The notes under the pieces are model-generated. The model worked only from the letters and a program-made list of their open reading frames with translations. It was not told where the DNA came from and did no database searches. This document shows positions 8,294-16,001 of a stretch of DNA of 22,616 bases, piece by piece (position 1 is the stretch's first letter; the number at the start of each line of letters is the position of its first letter). Source of the DNA: Fodinibius sp051746985 (lineage in GTDB: Bacteria > Bacteroidota > Rhodothermia > Balneolales > Balneolaceae); NCBI GenBank assembly GCA_051746985.1, contig JBNJFP010000041.1, positions 1 to 22,616 on the forward strand. Direction: 5' to 3'. Position numbers and translations under genes: made by a program.

Positions 8294-9784
8294 CTAAATT
8301 TCTGCTGCCCCGTTTTCAATCAACCTGATTTGAAATTCTACCATCTCAATATAGTTTTCAACTCCAATGCGCTCATCAATACCATGCAACCGTGACCGAT
8401 CTTCGTGCCGCGCTCGAATGGGACGGAAACGATAAATATTAGGTGTTAAATCGTGGAAATAACGAGCATCGCTGGCAGCAATAAAGAGCGAAGGTGAAAC
8501 CAACGCCTCCTCAAAAGACTCCTCTATTGTACTCTTTAGCATTTTATAGGGTGCCGCTTTGGTACTCGATACAGGGGATGGATTTCGAGCCCGATCCATC
8601 ACATGTACATTAATATTAGAATTATTAATACGATCGCGAACATATTCCTCTACATCTTCAATACTATCATTGGGATGCACCCTGAAATTGATAATGACCC
8701 GTCCATCTACGGGTAATACATTTTCCTTAAAGCCAGCTTCAAAAATTGTTTTTGCCGCGGTGGTTCGCAGCGCAGCATTGGTAGCAGCATTTTTACTCAA
8801 TTTACTTTTGATGATCGCCCTAAACAGCCACGTATTGTTAAACGCCAACCGCTGTGTATAGCTCATGTAAGGAATCAACGGCTCAAACGTTTCTACAATC
8901 AATCCGCGATAACTCGCTTTCATGGGCTTACGTTCAATACGATTAACAGCATTGCTCAGAGTTCCAATCACCGAAGAACGCGGCGGCATCGAAGAATGTC
9001 CCCCATCTTGATTGTACGTCAATTCGATATTTACCGAACCCTTCGAGGCTATGCCAATCATCGCCAGGGGAACATCCACATTATCGATAATCTCTTCGGC
9101 TATTGGCAGTCCCTCATCCACCAAATAGGAAAGTTCAATGCCCTTTTCTTCCAAGTGGTCAGATATACTTTGGGCGCCGCGCACCCCGCCGACCTCCTCG
9201 TCGTGATGCAAGGCGATATAAAATGTTCTTTCGGGCTCAAAATCCTCCTCAGTCAAATATTCAACCGCCTCCATGATCGACATGATACCACTTTTGTCAT
9301 CCAGCGTACCACGGCCCCATAAAAAATCATCACTTATTTCGCCCTCAAAAGGAGGATGCTTCCAAAGCGTATCAGCCCCTGACTTCACCGGCACAACATC
9401 ATAATGGCCCATCAGCATCGCCGGTTTTAAATCGGGATTGGTACCCTCCCATTTATATAGAAGACTGTATTCACCAATTCGCTTCCGCTCCAGATTTTGA
9501 TGAACCCCTTCATAACTTGTTTTCAGATAATCTATAAACCGATCATATGATTGATAATCTATTTCGGTGGTATCTTCCAGTGAGATGGTCTGGTACTGTA
9601 CTCCCTCGCTAAGCCGATCGATCGCTTTGGCTTCGTCAATTTCGTACTCCGGGGCAGAAGCATCGGTATTCCGACTCACCTTTTCCGAAGAATTACACGA
9701 TATCCACAAACAACTCGCAAAGAATACCCCCAAAAATTTTAACCACAGTATTCTTCTGGGTGTTAAACTCAAATAAGAATCCAT
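8294..9784 (-). CDS. Lipoprotein M20 metallopeptidase, PM20D1/carboxypeptidase S type
   Basis: This is a di-zinc peptidase or N-acyl amino acid hydrolase of family M20. From the ATG at 9784 it is 496 aa. The alternative TTG at 9820 adds 12 residues before the signal sequence and was rejected. The signal peptide (RRILWLKFLGVFF) is followed by candidate lipidation cysteines 25 (FASC) and 30 (WISC), so it probably acts outside the cytoplasm. The zinc ligands and catalytic residues are in GHYDVVPV (H127, D129), GRGTLDDK (D162), HDEEVGG (E196 as general base, E197) and VDEG (D223), with a C-terminal RLHGIDERI histidine. The HPPFEGEI and WGRGTLDDK spacing and the long inserted dimerisation domain match the PM20D1/CPS1 branch rather than DapE or ArgE. 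It is the third gene of a possible operon with DUF4920 and GAF genes, though a weak hairpin separates it. Confidence 0.92.
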   Translation of the reverse strand: MDSYLSLTPRRILWLKFLGVFFASCLWISCNSSEKVSRNTDASAPEYEIDEAKAIDRLSEGVQYQTISLEDTTEIDYQSYDRFIDYLKTSYEGVHQNLERKRIGEYSLLYKWEGTNPDLKPAMLMGHYDVVPVKSGADTLWKHPPFEGEISDDFLWGRGTLDDKSGIMSIMEAVEYLTEEDFEPERTFYIALHHDEEVGGVRGAQSISDHLEEKGIELSYLVDEGLPIAEEIIDNVDVPLAMIGIASKGSVNIELTYNQDGGHSSMPPRSSVIGTLSNAVNRIERKPMKASYRGLIVETFEPLIPYMSYTQRLAFNNTWLFRAIIKSKLSKNAATNAALRTTAAKTIFEAGFKENVLPVDGRVIINFRVHPNDSIEDVEEYVRDRINNSNINVHVMDRARNPSPVSSTKAAPYKMLKSTIEESFEEALVSPSLFIAASDARYFHDLTPNIYRFRPIRARHEDRSRLHGIDERIGVENYIEMVEFQIRLIENGAAEI

Positions 9785-9822
9785 GATCGTTTGATTACAA
9801 ATTGGGGTTAGCCAGTGCAAAT

Positions 9823-9844
9823 AAATTGGCCCGTTTAAGCCAAT
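9823..9844 (-). terminator. Weak hairpin between the DUF4920 and M20 genes
   Basis: On the minus strand, ATTGGC (9839-9844) pairs with GCCAAT (9825-9830) around an 8-nt loop and is followed by TTATTT. The stem is only 6 bp and the T tract is interrupted. It may attenuate or terminate the transcript after the DUF4920 gene, but this is a tentative call. Confidence 0.35.
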
Positions 9845-9879
9845 AAAATTAGATCAATATTTTCCCATCAGGATGCCGT

Positions 9880-10392
9880 TTAGTTTTCGTCTGCCTCAAT
9901 AATCTTAACCGAAGTGGCAACCAAGTTATACTCTTTTTCCCCTGATTCTATTTCATCAGGATCTCTGCCGGAATCTTCCGCGTAATGCTTGGCCTGATCT
10001 TCAGAAAGCTCCTTCACTTTCAATATACCCTTCAACTGAACTTTTGATCCGGTCACATCGGTAGAGATAAAAAATTTATAATCTTTAAATGTAACACGGA
10101 TATTTTTATCACCCTTAGCTGACAGCATAAAAAAGCATCCCTTCTTTTGGCATACTTGCTTAATGGTGCCCGTAGTTGCCACCGCTTGTCCTTTAAAAAT
10201 ATCGCTATTTTTGATCAAATATCCGGGCGCAAAAAATTGTGCGTCATCGGGAAACTCACTGCCATAAACCTTGTAATTGTCTCCCGTTTCTACCGGTTCG
10301 GATAGCTGGGGCTTTTCATCTGAGTTTTGGGCAACACCAATATTTACAGCAACCAGCAATCCAATAATTACAATAGCAATGTGTTTCATCAT
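9880..10392 (-). CDS. Secreted DUF4920 domain protein
   Basis: The 170-aa protein has an N-terminal signal peptide (MMKHIAIVIIGLLVAVNIGVAQ) with an AQ cleavage site and no lipobox, so it should be periplasmic. The mature part carries the DUF4920 pattern: YKVYGSEF, then GTIKQVCQKKGCFFML with a conserved cysteine pair, then IRVTFKDYKFFIS and a LKGIL beta strand. The fold is probably an OB-like beta-barrel and no activity is established. The cysteine pair could be redox-active or bind metal, which is inference. A second ATG at 10389 would also serve as start. It lies 21 bp after the GAF gene, close enough to be in one operon. Confidence 0.82.
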   Translation of the reverse strand: MMKHIAIVIIGLLVAVNIGVAQNSDEKPQLSEPVETGDNYKVYGSEFPDDAQFFAPGYLIKNSDIFKGQAVATTGTIKQVCQKKGCFFMLSAKGDKNIRVTFKDYKFFISTDVTGSKVQLKGILKVKELSEDQAKHYAEDSGRDPDEIESGEKEYNLVATSVKIIEADEN

Positions 10393-10413
10393 TAGCGTAA
10401 CTATTTATTTTTA

Positions 10414-10890
10414 TTAAAAAAGTATTGAAACCTGATCACAGATTTCTTCCAGCATCTTGCGATGTGCTTCTGTCATCGAATCTTTTGTGTGTGAATCAAT
10501 ATCCAGTTCGGCCACAAATTCTCCATTTTTCTTAACAGGCACCACAATTTCAGCCTCTACATGTACGCTGCATGCCAGGTAGTTATCTTCTTTGCTTACA
10601 TCCTGCACCACAAAGGTTTCGTTGGTTTCGGCCGCCTGACCGCAAATTCCTTTTCCGAATGGAATGCGCGTATGATCGGTTTCTTCGCCCACGTACGGAC
10701 CCAACACCAGCTCGCGTTCGGCATTGGGATCTACGAGGTAAAAACCGACCCAATCAAACGCTTCAATATTTTCTTCAAGGAGTTCACAAATTTGCTGCAG
10801 CCTTTGATCTCGCGATACATCGTTTTCACTAATAATTTCACTCACATCTTTTACAAGAGAATCGTAATTTTGCACAGTTTTTTGAGTCAT
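10414..10890 (-). CDS. GAF-domain protein related to free methionine-R-sulfoxide reductase (fRMsr/YebR)
   Basis: This 158-aa single GAF domain has clear fRMsr-family blocks: DWVGFYLV (46-53), RIPFGKGICG (75-84), the NYLACS block (103-108), EIVVPV (114-119) and LDIDS (129-133). Free-methionine-(R)-sulfoxide reductases use three cysteines (Cys84, Cys94 and Cys118 in E. coli). Aligned without gaps, Cys83 and Cys107 here correspond to Cys94 and Cys118, while the Cys84 position is His73 in ETDHTRIPFG. The loss of that cysteine, which resolves the sulfenic acid, means reductase activity is uncertain. The protein could use Cys83 instead or act as a small-molecule sensor. It is the first gene of a minus-strand run and is divergent from the MarC gene. 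Family membership is firm and activity is not. Confidence 0.85.
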   Translation of the reverse strand: MTQKTVQNYDSLVKDVSEIISENDVSRDQRLQQICELLEENIEAFDWVGFYLVDPNAERELVLGPYVGEETDHTRIPFGKGICGQAAETNETFVVQDVSKEDNYLACSVHVEAEIVVPVKKNGEFVAELDIDSHTKDSMTEAHRKMLEEICDQVSILF

Positions 10891-11014
10891 TGATCGTTTA
10901 CTCGTCGCTTAAAAATTTGGTCTTAAATCTAAGGCTAAATTTAACATTTGAAAAACGTACTTCGTTGGTAAAAACTGTTAAAATTTTAAACTCCATTTTA
11001 TATCTTGGTCACTT

Positions 11015-11689
11015 ATGTTTGAAGATATTTTAAGCCAAAGCGATGTTTTTACCACCTATTTATCTGGAACCACGACGCTTTTCATTGCAGCATTTACCTC
11101 TATTATATCGGTTGCCAACCCCCTTGCAGCAATGCCGGTATTTCTTTCACTAACCGAGCGGAATAACGATCGAGAGCGAATTAACATTGCCAAAAAATCC
11201 TCTTTTTATATGTTTTTGGTGCTCATCATTTTTCTGCTGGCCGGGACTTATATTATGAGCTTTTTCGGCATCAGCCTGTCGGGTATTCGTATTGCTGGCG
11301 GACTCATTATCCTGCGCGCCGCCTATGCCATGTTAAATCCGGATGTATCCGAGAAAAAGATTTCTGATGAAGCACAGGAGGCCGCAAAAGATAAACAGGA
11401 TATCTCATTTAGTCCCATGGCTATGCCCATGCTTTCGGGGCCGGGCAGCATTGCCGTTGTCATTGGCCTGGCTTCTCAAGCCGAAGGCATTATGGATTTA
11501 CTGATTATGAGCGTTGCTATTGTTCTGGTTGCCCTTATTTCGTATGGAGTGCTGCGACTGGCGCCCTTTTCAGCAAAATATATTGGTCCCACCGGGATGA
11601 ACGCTATTACCCGCATGATGGGATTTATTGCCATGGCCATCGGCGTGCAGTTTATCTTAAATGGAGTTTCGAAGTTTTTTGGCGTATGA
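11015..11689 (+). CDS. MarC family integral membrane protein (UPF0056)
   Basis: The 224-aa inner-membrane protein has about six transmembrane segments arranged as two related halves. Family landmarks are the early SIISVANPLAAMPVFLSLT block and the later MAMPMLSGPGSIAVVIGLAS block, then GMNAITRMMGFIAMAIGVQFILNG near the C-terminus. A hydrophilic loop (about 109-130, Lys/Glu-rich) separates the halves. MarC proteins were once tied to antibiotic resistance, but that role was not upheld and the transported substrate remains unknown. The gene stands alone: it is divergent from the GAF gene and convergent with coaX, with a large inverted repeat directly after its stop. Confidence 0.94.
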   Translation: MFEDILSQSDVFTTYLSGTTTLFIAAFTSIISVANPLAAMPVFLSLTERNNDRERINIAKKSSFYMFLVLIIFLLAGTYIMSFFGISLSGIRIAGGLIILRAAYAMLNPDVSEKKISDEAQEAAKDKQDISFSPMAMPMLSGPGSIAVVIGLASQAEGIMDLLIMSVAIVLVALISYGVLRLAPFSAKYIGPTGMNAITRMMGFIAMAIGVQFILNGVSKFFGV

Positions 11690-11696
11690 TTGACAA

Positions 11697-11787
11697 ATGT
11701 GAGAAGTGAGATGGCAGATGTGTTTTCCAAAATAACTTTTAAGGCCTGCCACCTAACCTCTTCCGTCTGCCATCTCACGTTTCACAT
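11697..11787. repeat. Long imperfect inverted repeat between convergent marC-like gene and coaX
   Basis: A 24-nt left arm (11697-11720) and a 24-nt right arm (11764-11787) are reverse complements at 21 positions, with two G-T wobbles and one mismatch. The shared core is GTGAGATGGCAGA. The 43-nt middle is AT-rich and ends in a C/T-rich stretch. The element occupies nearly the whole 99-bp gap, starting 7 nt after the MarC stop and ending 1 nt before the coaX stop. There is no T tract on either side, so it is not a standard terminator. It resembles a dispersed REP- or MITE-like palindrome, which needs the whole genome to confirm. Confidence 0.75.
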
Positions 11788-11788
11788 C

Positions 11789-12553
11789 TCAGCCCTGCCT
11801 TTCCATAATCATACGAAGCCCATCCAGCGTCAACATAGGATCAATAACATCAAAATAGTCAGTGTGCTCGGCAATCTGTTGGGATAACCCTCCAGTAGCC
11901 ACCACTTTTGCCGTACCTCCCAGTTGTGCTTTCATCCGGTCAATAAGCCCCTCAATCATGCATAAATGACCAAGCACTAATCCAGACTGCATAGCCTCCA
12001 TCGTACTCCCGCCAATCACCTGCTTGGGAGGCTCAAGTGGGATTTGTGATAGCTGCGCGGTTTTTCCCACCAAGGCATCGATGGTCACTTTGAGCCCCGC
12101 ACAAATAGCTCCCCCGATAAATTCGCCCGGCTTTCGCACCGCCATCACCGTGGTTGCCGTCCCAAAATCCACAACAATACAATCATCTTCGAACAGCGCA
12201 TAGGCTCCCACCGCATCTGCAATAAGATCGGCGCCCACGCTCTTTCGATTTACGCGGTTAATTTTTAGACCGGTTTTCACATCACCATTTAGAATAAGGG
12301 CTTCGGTATGTGATTTTTTCTCAAAAACCTGGCTAATGGTCCGAGTCAGTTGCGGCACCACACTGCTGATGATAATCCGATCAAATTTGTTGAATGAAAG
12401 TCCAAACTCATCAAATAAACTATTGAACAACACTGCGTATTCGTCGGCCGTCTTATTAGTATCGGTCTGGATACGCCACTGGTGCTTCCATTGCCCGTTT
12501 GACGATGCCCCAATGACAATGTTACTGTTTCCAATATCGAGAGCAAGCAGCAT
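11789..12553 (-). CDS. coaX: Type III pantothenate kinase
   Basis: CoaX phosphorylates pantothenate with ATP, the first step of coenzyme A synthesis. The type III enzyme belongs to the ASKHA fold and is not inhibited by CoA. The 254-aa product has the expected motifs: LDIGNSN for phosphate binding (5-11), GADLIADAVGA with the catalytic aspartate 109, VVDFGTATT (127-135), IGGAICAGL (147-155) and ATGGLS near the C-terminus. The residue after the catalytic Asp is Leu where many characterised enzymes have Arg (GADR), a substitution to bear in mind. The gene is divergent from the DinB-like gene and is followed at once by the inverted repeat shared with the MarC-like gene. Confidence 0.96.
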   Translation of the reverse strand: MLLALDIGNSNIVIGASSNGQWKHQWRIQTDTNKTADEYAVLFNSLFDEFGLSFNKFDRIIISSVVPQLTRTISQVFEKKSHTEALILNGDVKTGLKINRVNRKSVGADLIADAVGAYALFEDDCIVVDFGTATTVMAVRKPGEFIGGAICAGLKVTIDALVGKTAQLSQIPLEPPKQVIGGSTMEAMQSGLVLGHLCMIEGLIDRMKAQLGGTAKVVATGGLSQQIAEHTDYFDVIDPMLTLDGLRMIMERQG

Positions 12554-12676
12554 ATAATTCTTCGATTTGTTTACATTTTTGATGAGTTAAAATAGGAGGG
12601 CTCTCAGCTACTTCAAAATTTGTATTATTTTACGAAATCCGATATGCTTTTAATCATTAATTAAAAAAGGATTGCT

Positions 12677-13144
12677 ATGGATACGGCCGATCACTTGCTT
12701 CGATTATTTAGGTATGATAACTGGGCAAACGAACAGATTCTTCTGAGCCTTCAAGATCATCACAGTTTTAACGGGTCGGATGAGGCCGTACAATATTTTG
12801 CCCATATTGCCGGCTCACAACAAATGTGGTATAATCGTATCGAAGGCAAACCACTTGATGATATTAAAATCTGGCCGGATTATGATTTAGCTAAAGCCCT
12901 GCAAAATCTCAACACCCTTAATCAGCAGTGGAAACAGCTAATCGGAAGCAAAAAAGATAATTTAGGACGCATTATATCCTACACCAACTCCAAAGACACT
13001 TCTTACGAGACGGCCCTTTCGGATATTCTCTTTCACGTGATCATTCACGGGCAGCATCACCGGGCACAAATCGCCAAGTTGTTACGAAATGCAAAAATTG
13101 ATCCCCCGGCCACCGATTTTATCTTCTTTAGTCGCTCTAATTAG
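12677..13144 (+). CDS. DinB/YfiT-like four-helix metalloprotein
   Basis: The 155-aa protein is a DinB-superfamily four-helix bundle. The metal-binding histidine triad is visible as His43 (FAHIAGSQQMWYNR), His124 and His128 (HGQHHRAQI). The DNWANEQIL start of helix 1 is also typical. Members include thiol-dependent transferases (bacillithiol or mycothiol S-transferases) and proteins of unknown role that are induced by DNA damage. The sequence alone does not choose between them. A good Shine-Dalgarno AAAGGA (12666-12671) lies 5 nt before the ATG. The gene is divergent from coaX and 48 bp upstream of the symporter. Confidence 0.9.
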   Translation: MDTADHLLRLFRYDNWANEQILLSLQDHHSFNGSDEAVQYFAHIAGSQQMWYNRIEGKPLDDIKIWPDYDLAKALQNLNTLNQQWKQLIGSKKDNLGRIISYTNSKDTSYETALSDILFHVIIHGQHHRAQIAKLLRNAKIDPPATDFIFFSRSN

Positions 13145-13192
13145 TATATTCTACCCTTTTTGAACACATTTCTTAATTAAAATACTCTTGGT

Positions 13193-14596
13193 TTGGAATT
13201 TATAGAACAGGCACTCAGTGCTTTTTCGAGCTTTATGTGGGGCATGCCACTGGTTTACCTACTGGTAGGCGGTGGACTTTTCTTTTTACTCTATTCTCGC
13301 TTTGCCCCTTTCAAATACTTTAAACATGCTCTCGATATTCTCCGCGGTCGTTACGACAATCCCGATGATCCCGGCGATATTACTCACTTTGAAGCACTGT
13401 CAAGTGCCCTTGCTGCTACCGTTGGGATGGGTAACATCAGCGGTGTGGCCGTTGCCATTTTTATGGGTGGACCCGGTGCCCTCTTCTGGATGTGGGTCAG
13501 TGCTTTTGTAGGCATGGCCACCAAATTCTTCACCTGTACGCTGGCCATTTTGTATCGCGGCGAAGATTCCGAAGGCAAAGTTCAGGGCGGACCGATGTAT
13601 GTGATCCGCGAGGGACTCGAAAAAAAATGGGGTGGTAATTGGAAGTACCTTTTTAAACCATTAGCCGGACTTTTTGCCCTGGCAGGCATCTTTGGCCCGT
13701 TACCTATCTTCCAGGCCAACCAGCTGACACAGATTTTACGTGATTCCATTTATATCCCCCAAGGTTGGGTTGCAGAAAATGCTCATATGGGCGGTGATCT
13801 AATTACAGGGCTGGTGCTTGTCGGGCTTGTTTCTATTGTAATTTTCGGAGGGATTACCCGTATCGGCAAGGTGACTTCCAGATTAGTACCCGCTATGGTC
13901 GTAATTTATGTAGGATGCGTAATAGCTATTTTAGCAGCTCATGTAACCGAAATTCCCCATTATCTTGGGTTAATCGTTACCGATGCCTTTACTGGAAAAT
14001 CAGTAATGGGCGGAGCGGTAGGCTCATTAATTGTAATAGGTATTCAGCGCGGGGTATTTTCTAACGAGGCCGGACTCGGTACCGAAGCGTTGGCACACGG
14101 GGCAGCCAAAACCAACGAACCCGTCCGCGAGGGTTTGGTTGCCATGCTTGGTCCCGCTATCGACACAATCATCACCTGTACAATGACGGCCCTGGCCATT
14201 TTGGTTACCGGCGTCTGGAAATCGACCGAAGCCAACGGGGTTACACTTACGCTTAATGCATTCAATGAGGCTCTGCCCGAAGTTGGCACCTATCTGCTGG
14301 TTATCTGTGTGGTATTTTTTGCTATAAGCTCTATGCTCACTTATTCTTACTACGGAACCAAGTGTCTTGGCTACCTGATTGGTGCTGACAAGCAGCACTG
14401 GTACAATTATTTTTACGTTGGCTCTATCATATTTGGATCAGTTGCATCTATTGGTGCAGTTATTGACCTCATTGATGGTATGTTTGCCTTGATGGCGATT
14501 CCAACCATGGTTTCTACCATCTTGCTGGCCCCGAAAGTCAAAGAGGCAGCCACCAGTTACTTTAAGCGCATTGACACTTTTGAAACCTTTAAATAA
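13193..14596 (+). CDS. AGCS family sodium:alanine/glycine symporter
   Basis: This 467-aa inner-membrane protein couples Na+ entry to uptake of alanine, glycine or a similar amino acid. Family features are FEALSSALAATVGMGNISGVAVAI with the conserved Gly/Asn-rich unwound helix, GPGALFWMWVSAFVGMATKF, the signature VQGGPMYVIREGL, and RGVFSNEAGLGTEALAHGAAKT. About ten hydrophobic segments are visible. The likely start is TTG at 13193, giving MEFIEQALSAFSSFMWGMP. No upstream ATG in frame is suitable, and the first internal ATG (residue 15) would trim the N-terminal helix. A rare start with no clear Shine-Dalgarno suggests modest translation. Substrate and ion are assigned by family only. Confidence 0.94.
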   Translation: MEFIEQALSAFSSFMWGMPLVYLLVGGGLFFLLYSRFAPFKYFKHALDILRGRYDNPDDPGDITHFEALSSALAATVGMGNISGVAVAIFMGGPGALFWMWVSAFVGMATKFFTCTLAILYRGEDSEGKVQGGPMYVIREGLEKKWGGNWKYLFKPLAGLFALAGIFGPLPIFQANQLTQILRDSIYIPQGWVAENAHMGGDLITGLVLVGLVSIVIFGGITRIGKVTSRLVPAMVVIYVGCVIAILAAHVTEIPHYLGLIVTDAFTGKSVMGGAVGSLIVIGIQRGVFSNEAGLGTEALAHGAAKTNEPVREGLVAMLGPAIDTIITCTMTALAILVTGVWKSTEANGVTLTLNAFNEALPEVGTYLLVICVVFFAISSMLTYSYYGTKCLGYLIGADKQHWYNYFYVGSIIFGSVASIGAVIDLIDGMFALMAIPTMVSTILLAPKVKEAATSYFKRIDTFETFK

Positions 14597-14684
14597 CGGT
14601 AGTTCTCGTTGGTTTTATTGATAGGATGAGAAATCCGTCAGAATTATTTTATATTCAAAATAACCCAACGCAACCTGTTGCTTT

Positions 14685-15266
14685 ATGGCTAATATCATCC
14701 TTGGTATCGATCCCGGCTCACGCAATACCGGCTATGCTATTCTTACCGAAGAAAACAGTAAGCTGGTAGCCCTACGCTGTGATGTACTCAAGATGGCACA
14801 TATGGATGATCACTCTGATCGGCTGCAATACATTTTTGAGGAAGTATCCAAAATCATTTCTTCATTTGATCCCGATTCATGCGCGGTGGAAACCCCCATT
14901 TATGGCGTCGATCCGCTGGCTATGCTCAAATTGGGACGCGCTCAGGCCGCAGCCATGCTGGCAATTACGAATCAGGATATTGGAGTTACCGAGTACTATC
15001 CCAAACAGGTAAAAAAATCGATTACGGGAAATGGCAATGCCAGCAAGGAGCAAGTCGCTTTTATGCTGCGAAAAACGGTAGAACTTCCCGACGAAAAATT
15101 ATCCCGCGATGCCACCGATGCGCTGGCCGTGGCATGGTGCCATCTGATGAAGCAAAACAGTTTTAACAGGCAGGCTCCAAAATCCCAAAAGAAAACACAC
15201 CAGAATAACAGCAAATCAAGCTGGGCCGACTTTGTGGCAAACAATCCCGATCGGGTGAAGGATTGA
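14685..15266 (+). CDS. ruvC: Crossover junction endodeoxyribonuclease RuvC
   Basis: RuvC is the Holliday-junction resolvase that cuts paired strands in the RuvABC complex during recombinational repair. The 193-aa protein begins with ILGIDPGSRNTGYA. The four acidic catalytic residues are visible: Asp9, Glu69 (AVETPIYG), Asp142 and Asp145 (DATDALAVAWCH). The KKSITGNGNASKEQV segment is the conserved DNA-binding loop. The tail of about 30 residues (Lys/Asn/Ser-rich, ending NNPDRVKD) extends beyond the core domain and is probably disordered. ruvA follows after 88 bp and would plausibly be co-expressed. ruvB is not in the window. Confidence 0.97.
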   Translation: MANIILGIDPGSRNTGYAILTEENSKLVALRCDVLKMAHMDDHSDRLQYIFEEVSKIISSFDPDSCAVETPIYGVDPLAMLKLGRAQAAAMLAITNQDIGVTEYYPKQVKKSITGNGNASKEQVAFMLRKTVELPDEKLSRDATDALAVAWCHLMKQNSFNRQAPKSQKKTHQNNSKSSWADFVANNPDRVKD

Positions 15267-15298
15267 TCTTACTTTTCACTGCAATTAATATCGTCCAG

Positions 15299-15319
15299 AT
15301 TCTGAAACAAGTTCAGAAT
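15299..15319. repeat. REP-like palindrome between ruvC and ruvA
   Basis: ATTCTGAA (15299-15306) and TTCAGAAT (15312-15319) are perfect 8-bp complements around the loop ACAAG. Read on the other strand this is CATTCTGAACTTGTTTCAG and onward, a form I recall as a common dispersed intergenic palindrome in Bacteroidota-type genomes. There is no T tract. It sits in the middle of the 88-bp ruvC-ruvA spacer and could fold in the mRNA. Confidence 0.65.
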
Positions 15320-15354
15320 GATACCAAATTATATTTCTTAAATACCTTTGTTAC

Positions 15355-15960
15355 ATGATTGCATATTTAAAAGGAACCGTCCACGATAAATCTCCCGAGC
15401 AAGTTATTGTTGATGTCCGCGATGTAGGGTACCTACTGGAAATTTCGAATCAAACATTTGATGAGTTGCCTGCCCAGGGTGAGGAAGTGGAGCTATTGGT
15501 TTATCATCACGTAACTGACAACGACCAGCGGTTATTTGGATTTGCCAATCAAAATGAAAAAGACCTCTTTGAGCTTTTGATTACGGTTAAAGGTGTGGGA
15601 CCAAAATTAGGACTTACCATTCTTTCGGGCCTGCCCGCCCAGGAAATTACTGGTGCAATCGTGCAGGAGGATAAATCCGCCCTATCAAAAATTAAGGGTA
15701 TCGGTAAAAAAACGGCTCAGCGGATGATCTTGGAACTCAAGGATAAGATGTCTGAAATGGTGGATGCAACCTACTCGGTAGATAATGGGTCGGCATCGCT
15801 AAATAGTAATATTAAAGAAGAAGCTGTTTCTGCCCTCCAATCGCTTGGCTTTAAAAAACGGGATGCCCAAGAATCGATCGAACTGGCCGCCAAAGACGAA
15901 GATATCGACGGTAATGTGCAGGAATTGGTAAAAAAGGCCCTTTCACAACTTGATAGATAA
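15355..15960 (+). CDS. ruvA: Holliday junction ATP-dependent branch migration protein RuvA
   Basis: RuvA binds the four-way junction as a tetramer and loads the RuvB motor. The 201-aa protein has the three expected domains. The N-terminal OB fold starts MIAYLKGTVHDK and includes YHHVTDNDQRLFGF. Two helix-hairpin-helix motifs follow: VKGVGPKLGLTILSGL (about 78-93) and IKGIGKKTAQRMILEL (about 114-129). A C-terminal three-helix domain (EEAVSALQSLGFKKRDAQESIE and onward) binds RuvB. A flexible Ser/Asn-rich linker lies around 140-155, as in the family. A hairpin follows the stop codon. Confidence 0.97.
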   Translation: MIAYLKGTVHDKSPEQVIVDVRDVGYLLEISNQTFDELPAQGEEVELLVYHHVTDNDQRLFGFANQNEKDLFELLITVKGVGPKLGLTILSGLPAQEITGAIVQEDKSALSKIKGIGKKTAQRMILELKDKMSEMVDATYSVDNGSASLNSNIKEEAVSALQSLGFKKRDAQESIELAAKDEDIDGNVQELVKKALSQLDR

Positions 15961-15970
15961 GCAATAGTAC

Positions 15971-16001
15971 ATCAGATCACTGGTAACCCCAGTCATCTGA
16001 T
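15971..16001 (+). terminator. Hairpin just after ruvA, possible transcript end
   Basis: ATCAGATCACTGG (15971-15983) pairs with CCAGTCATCTGAT (15989-16001) at 12 of 13 positions around a 5-nt loop. It starts 10 nt after the ruvA stop. The following bases are not a T tract, so intrinsic termination is doubtful. It may instead protect the 3' end or be a repeat element. The rest of the gap to 16197 shows no other gene or clear structure. Confidence 0.45.

Noticed and set aside
9785..9820. TTG start giving the M20 protein 12 more residues
   Set aside because: It uses a rarer codon and places extra residues before the signal peptide. The ATG at 9784 gives a normal lipoprotein N-terminus.
11690..11887. 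65-aa plus-strand frame across the inverted repeat and the coaX end
   Set aside because: It is mostly encoded by the palindrome and by antisense coaX sequence, and is rich in His and Thr with no protein-like pattern.
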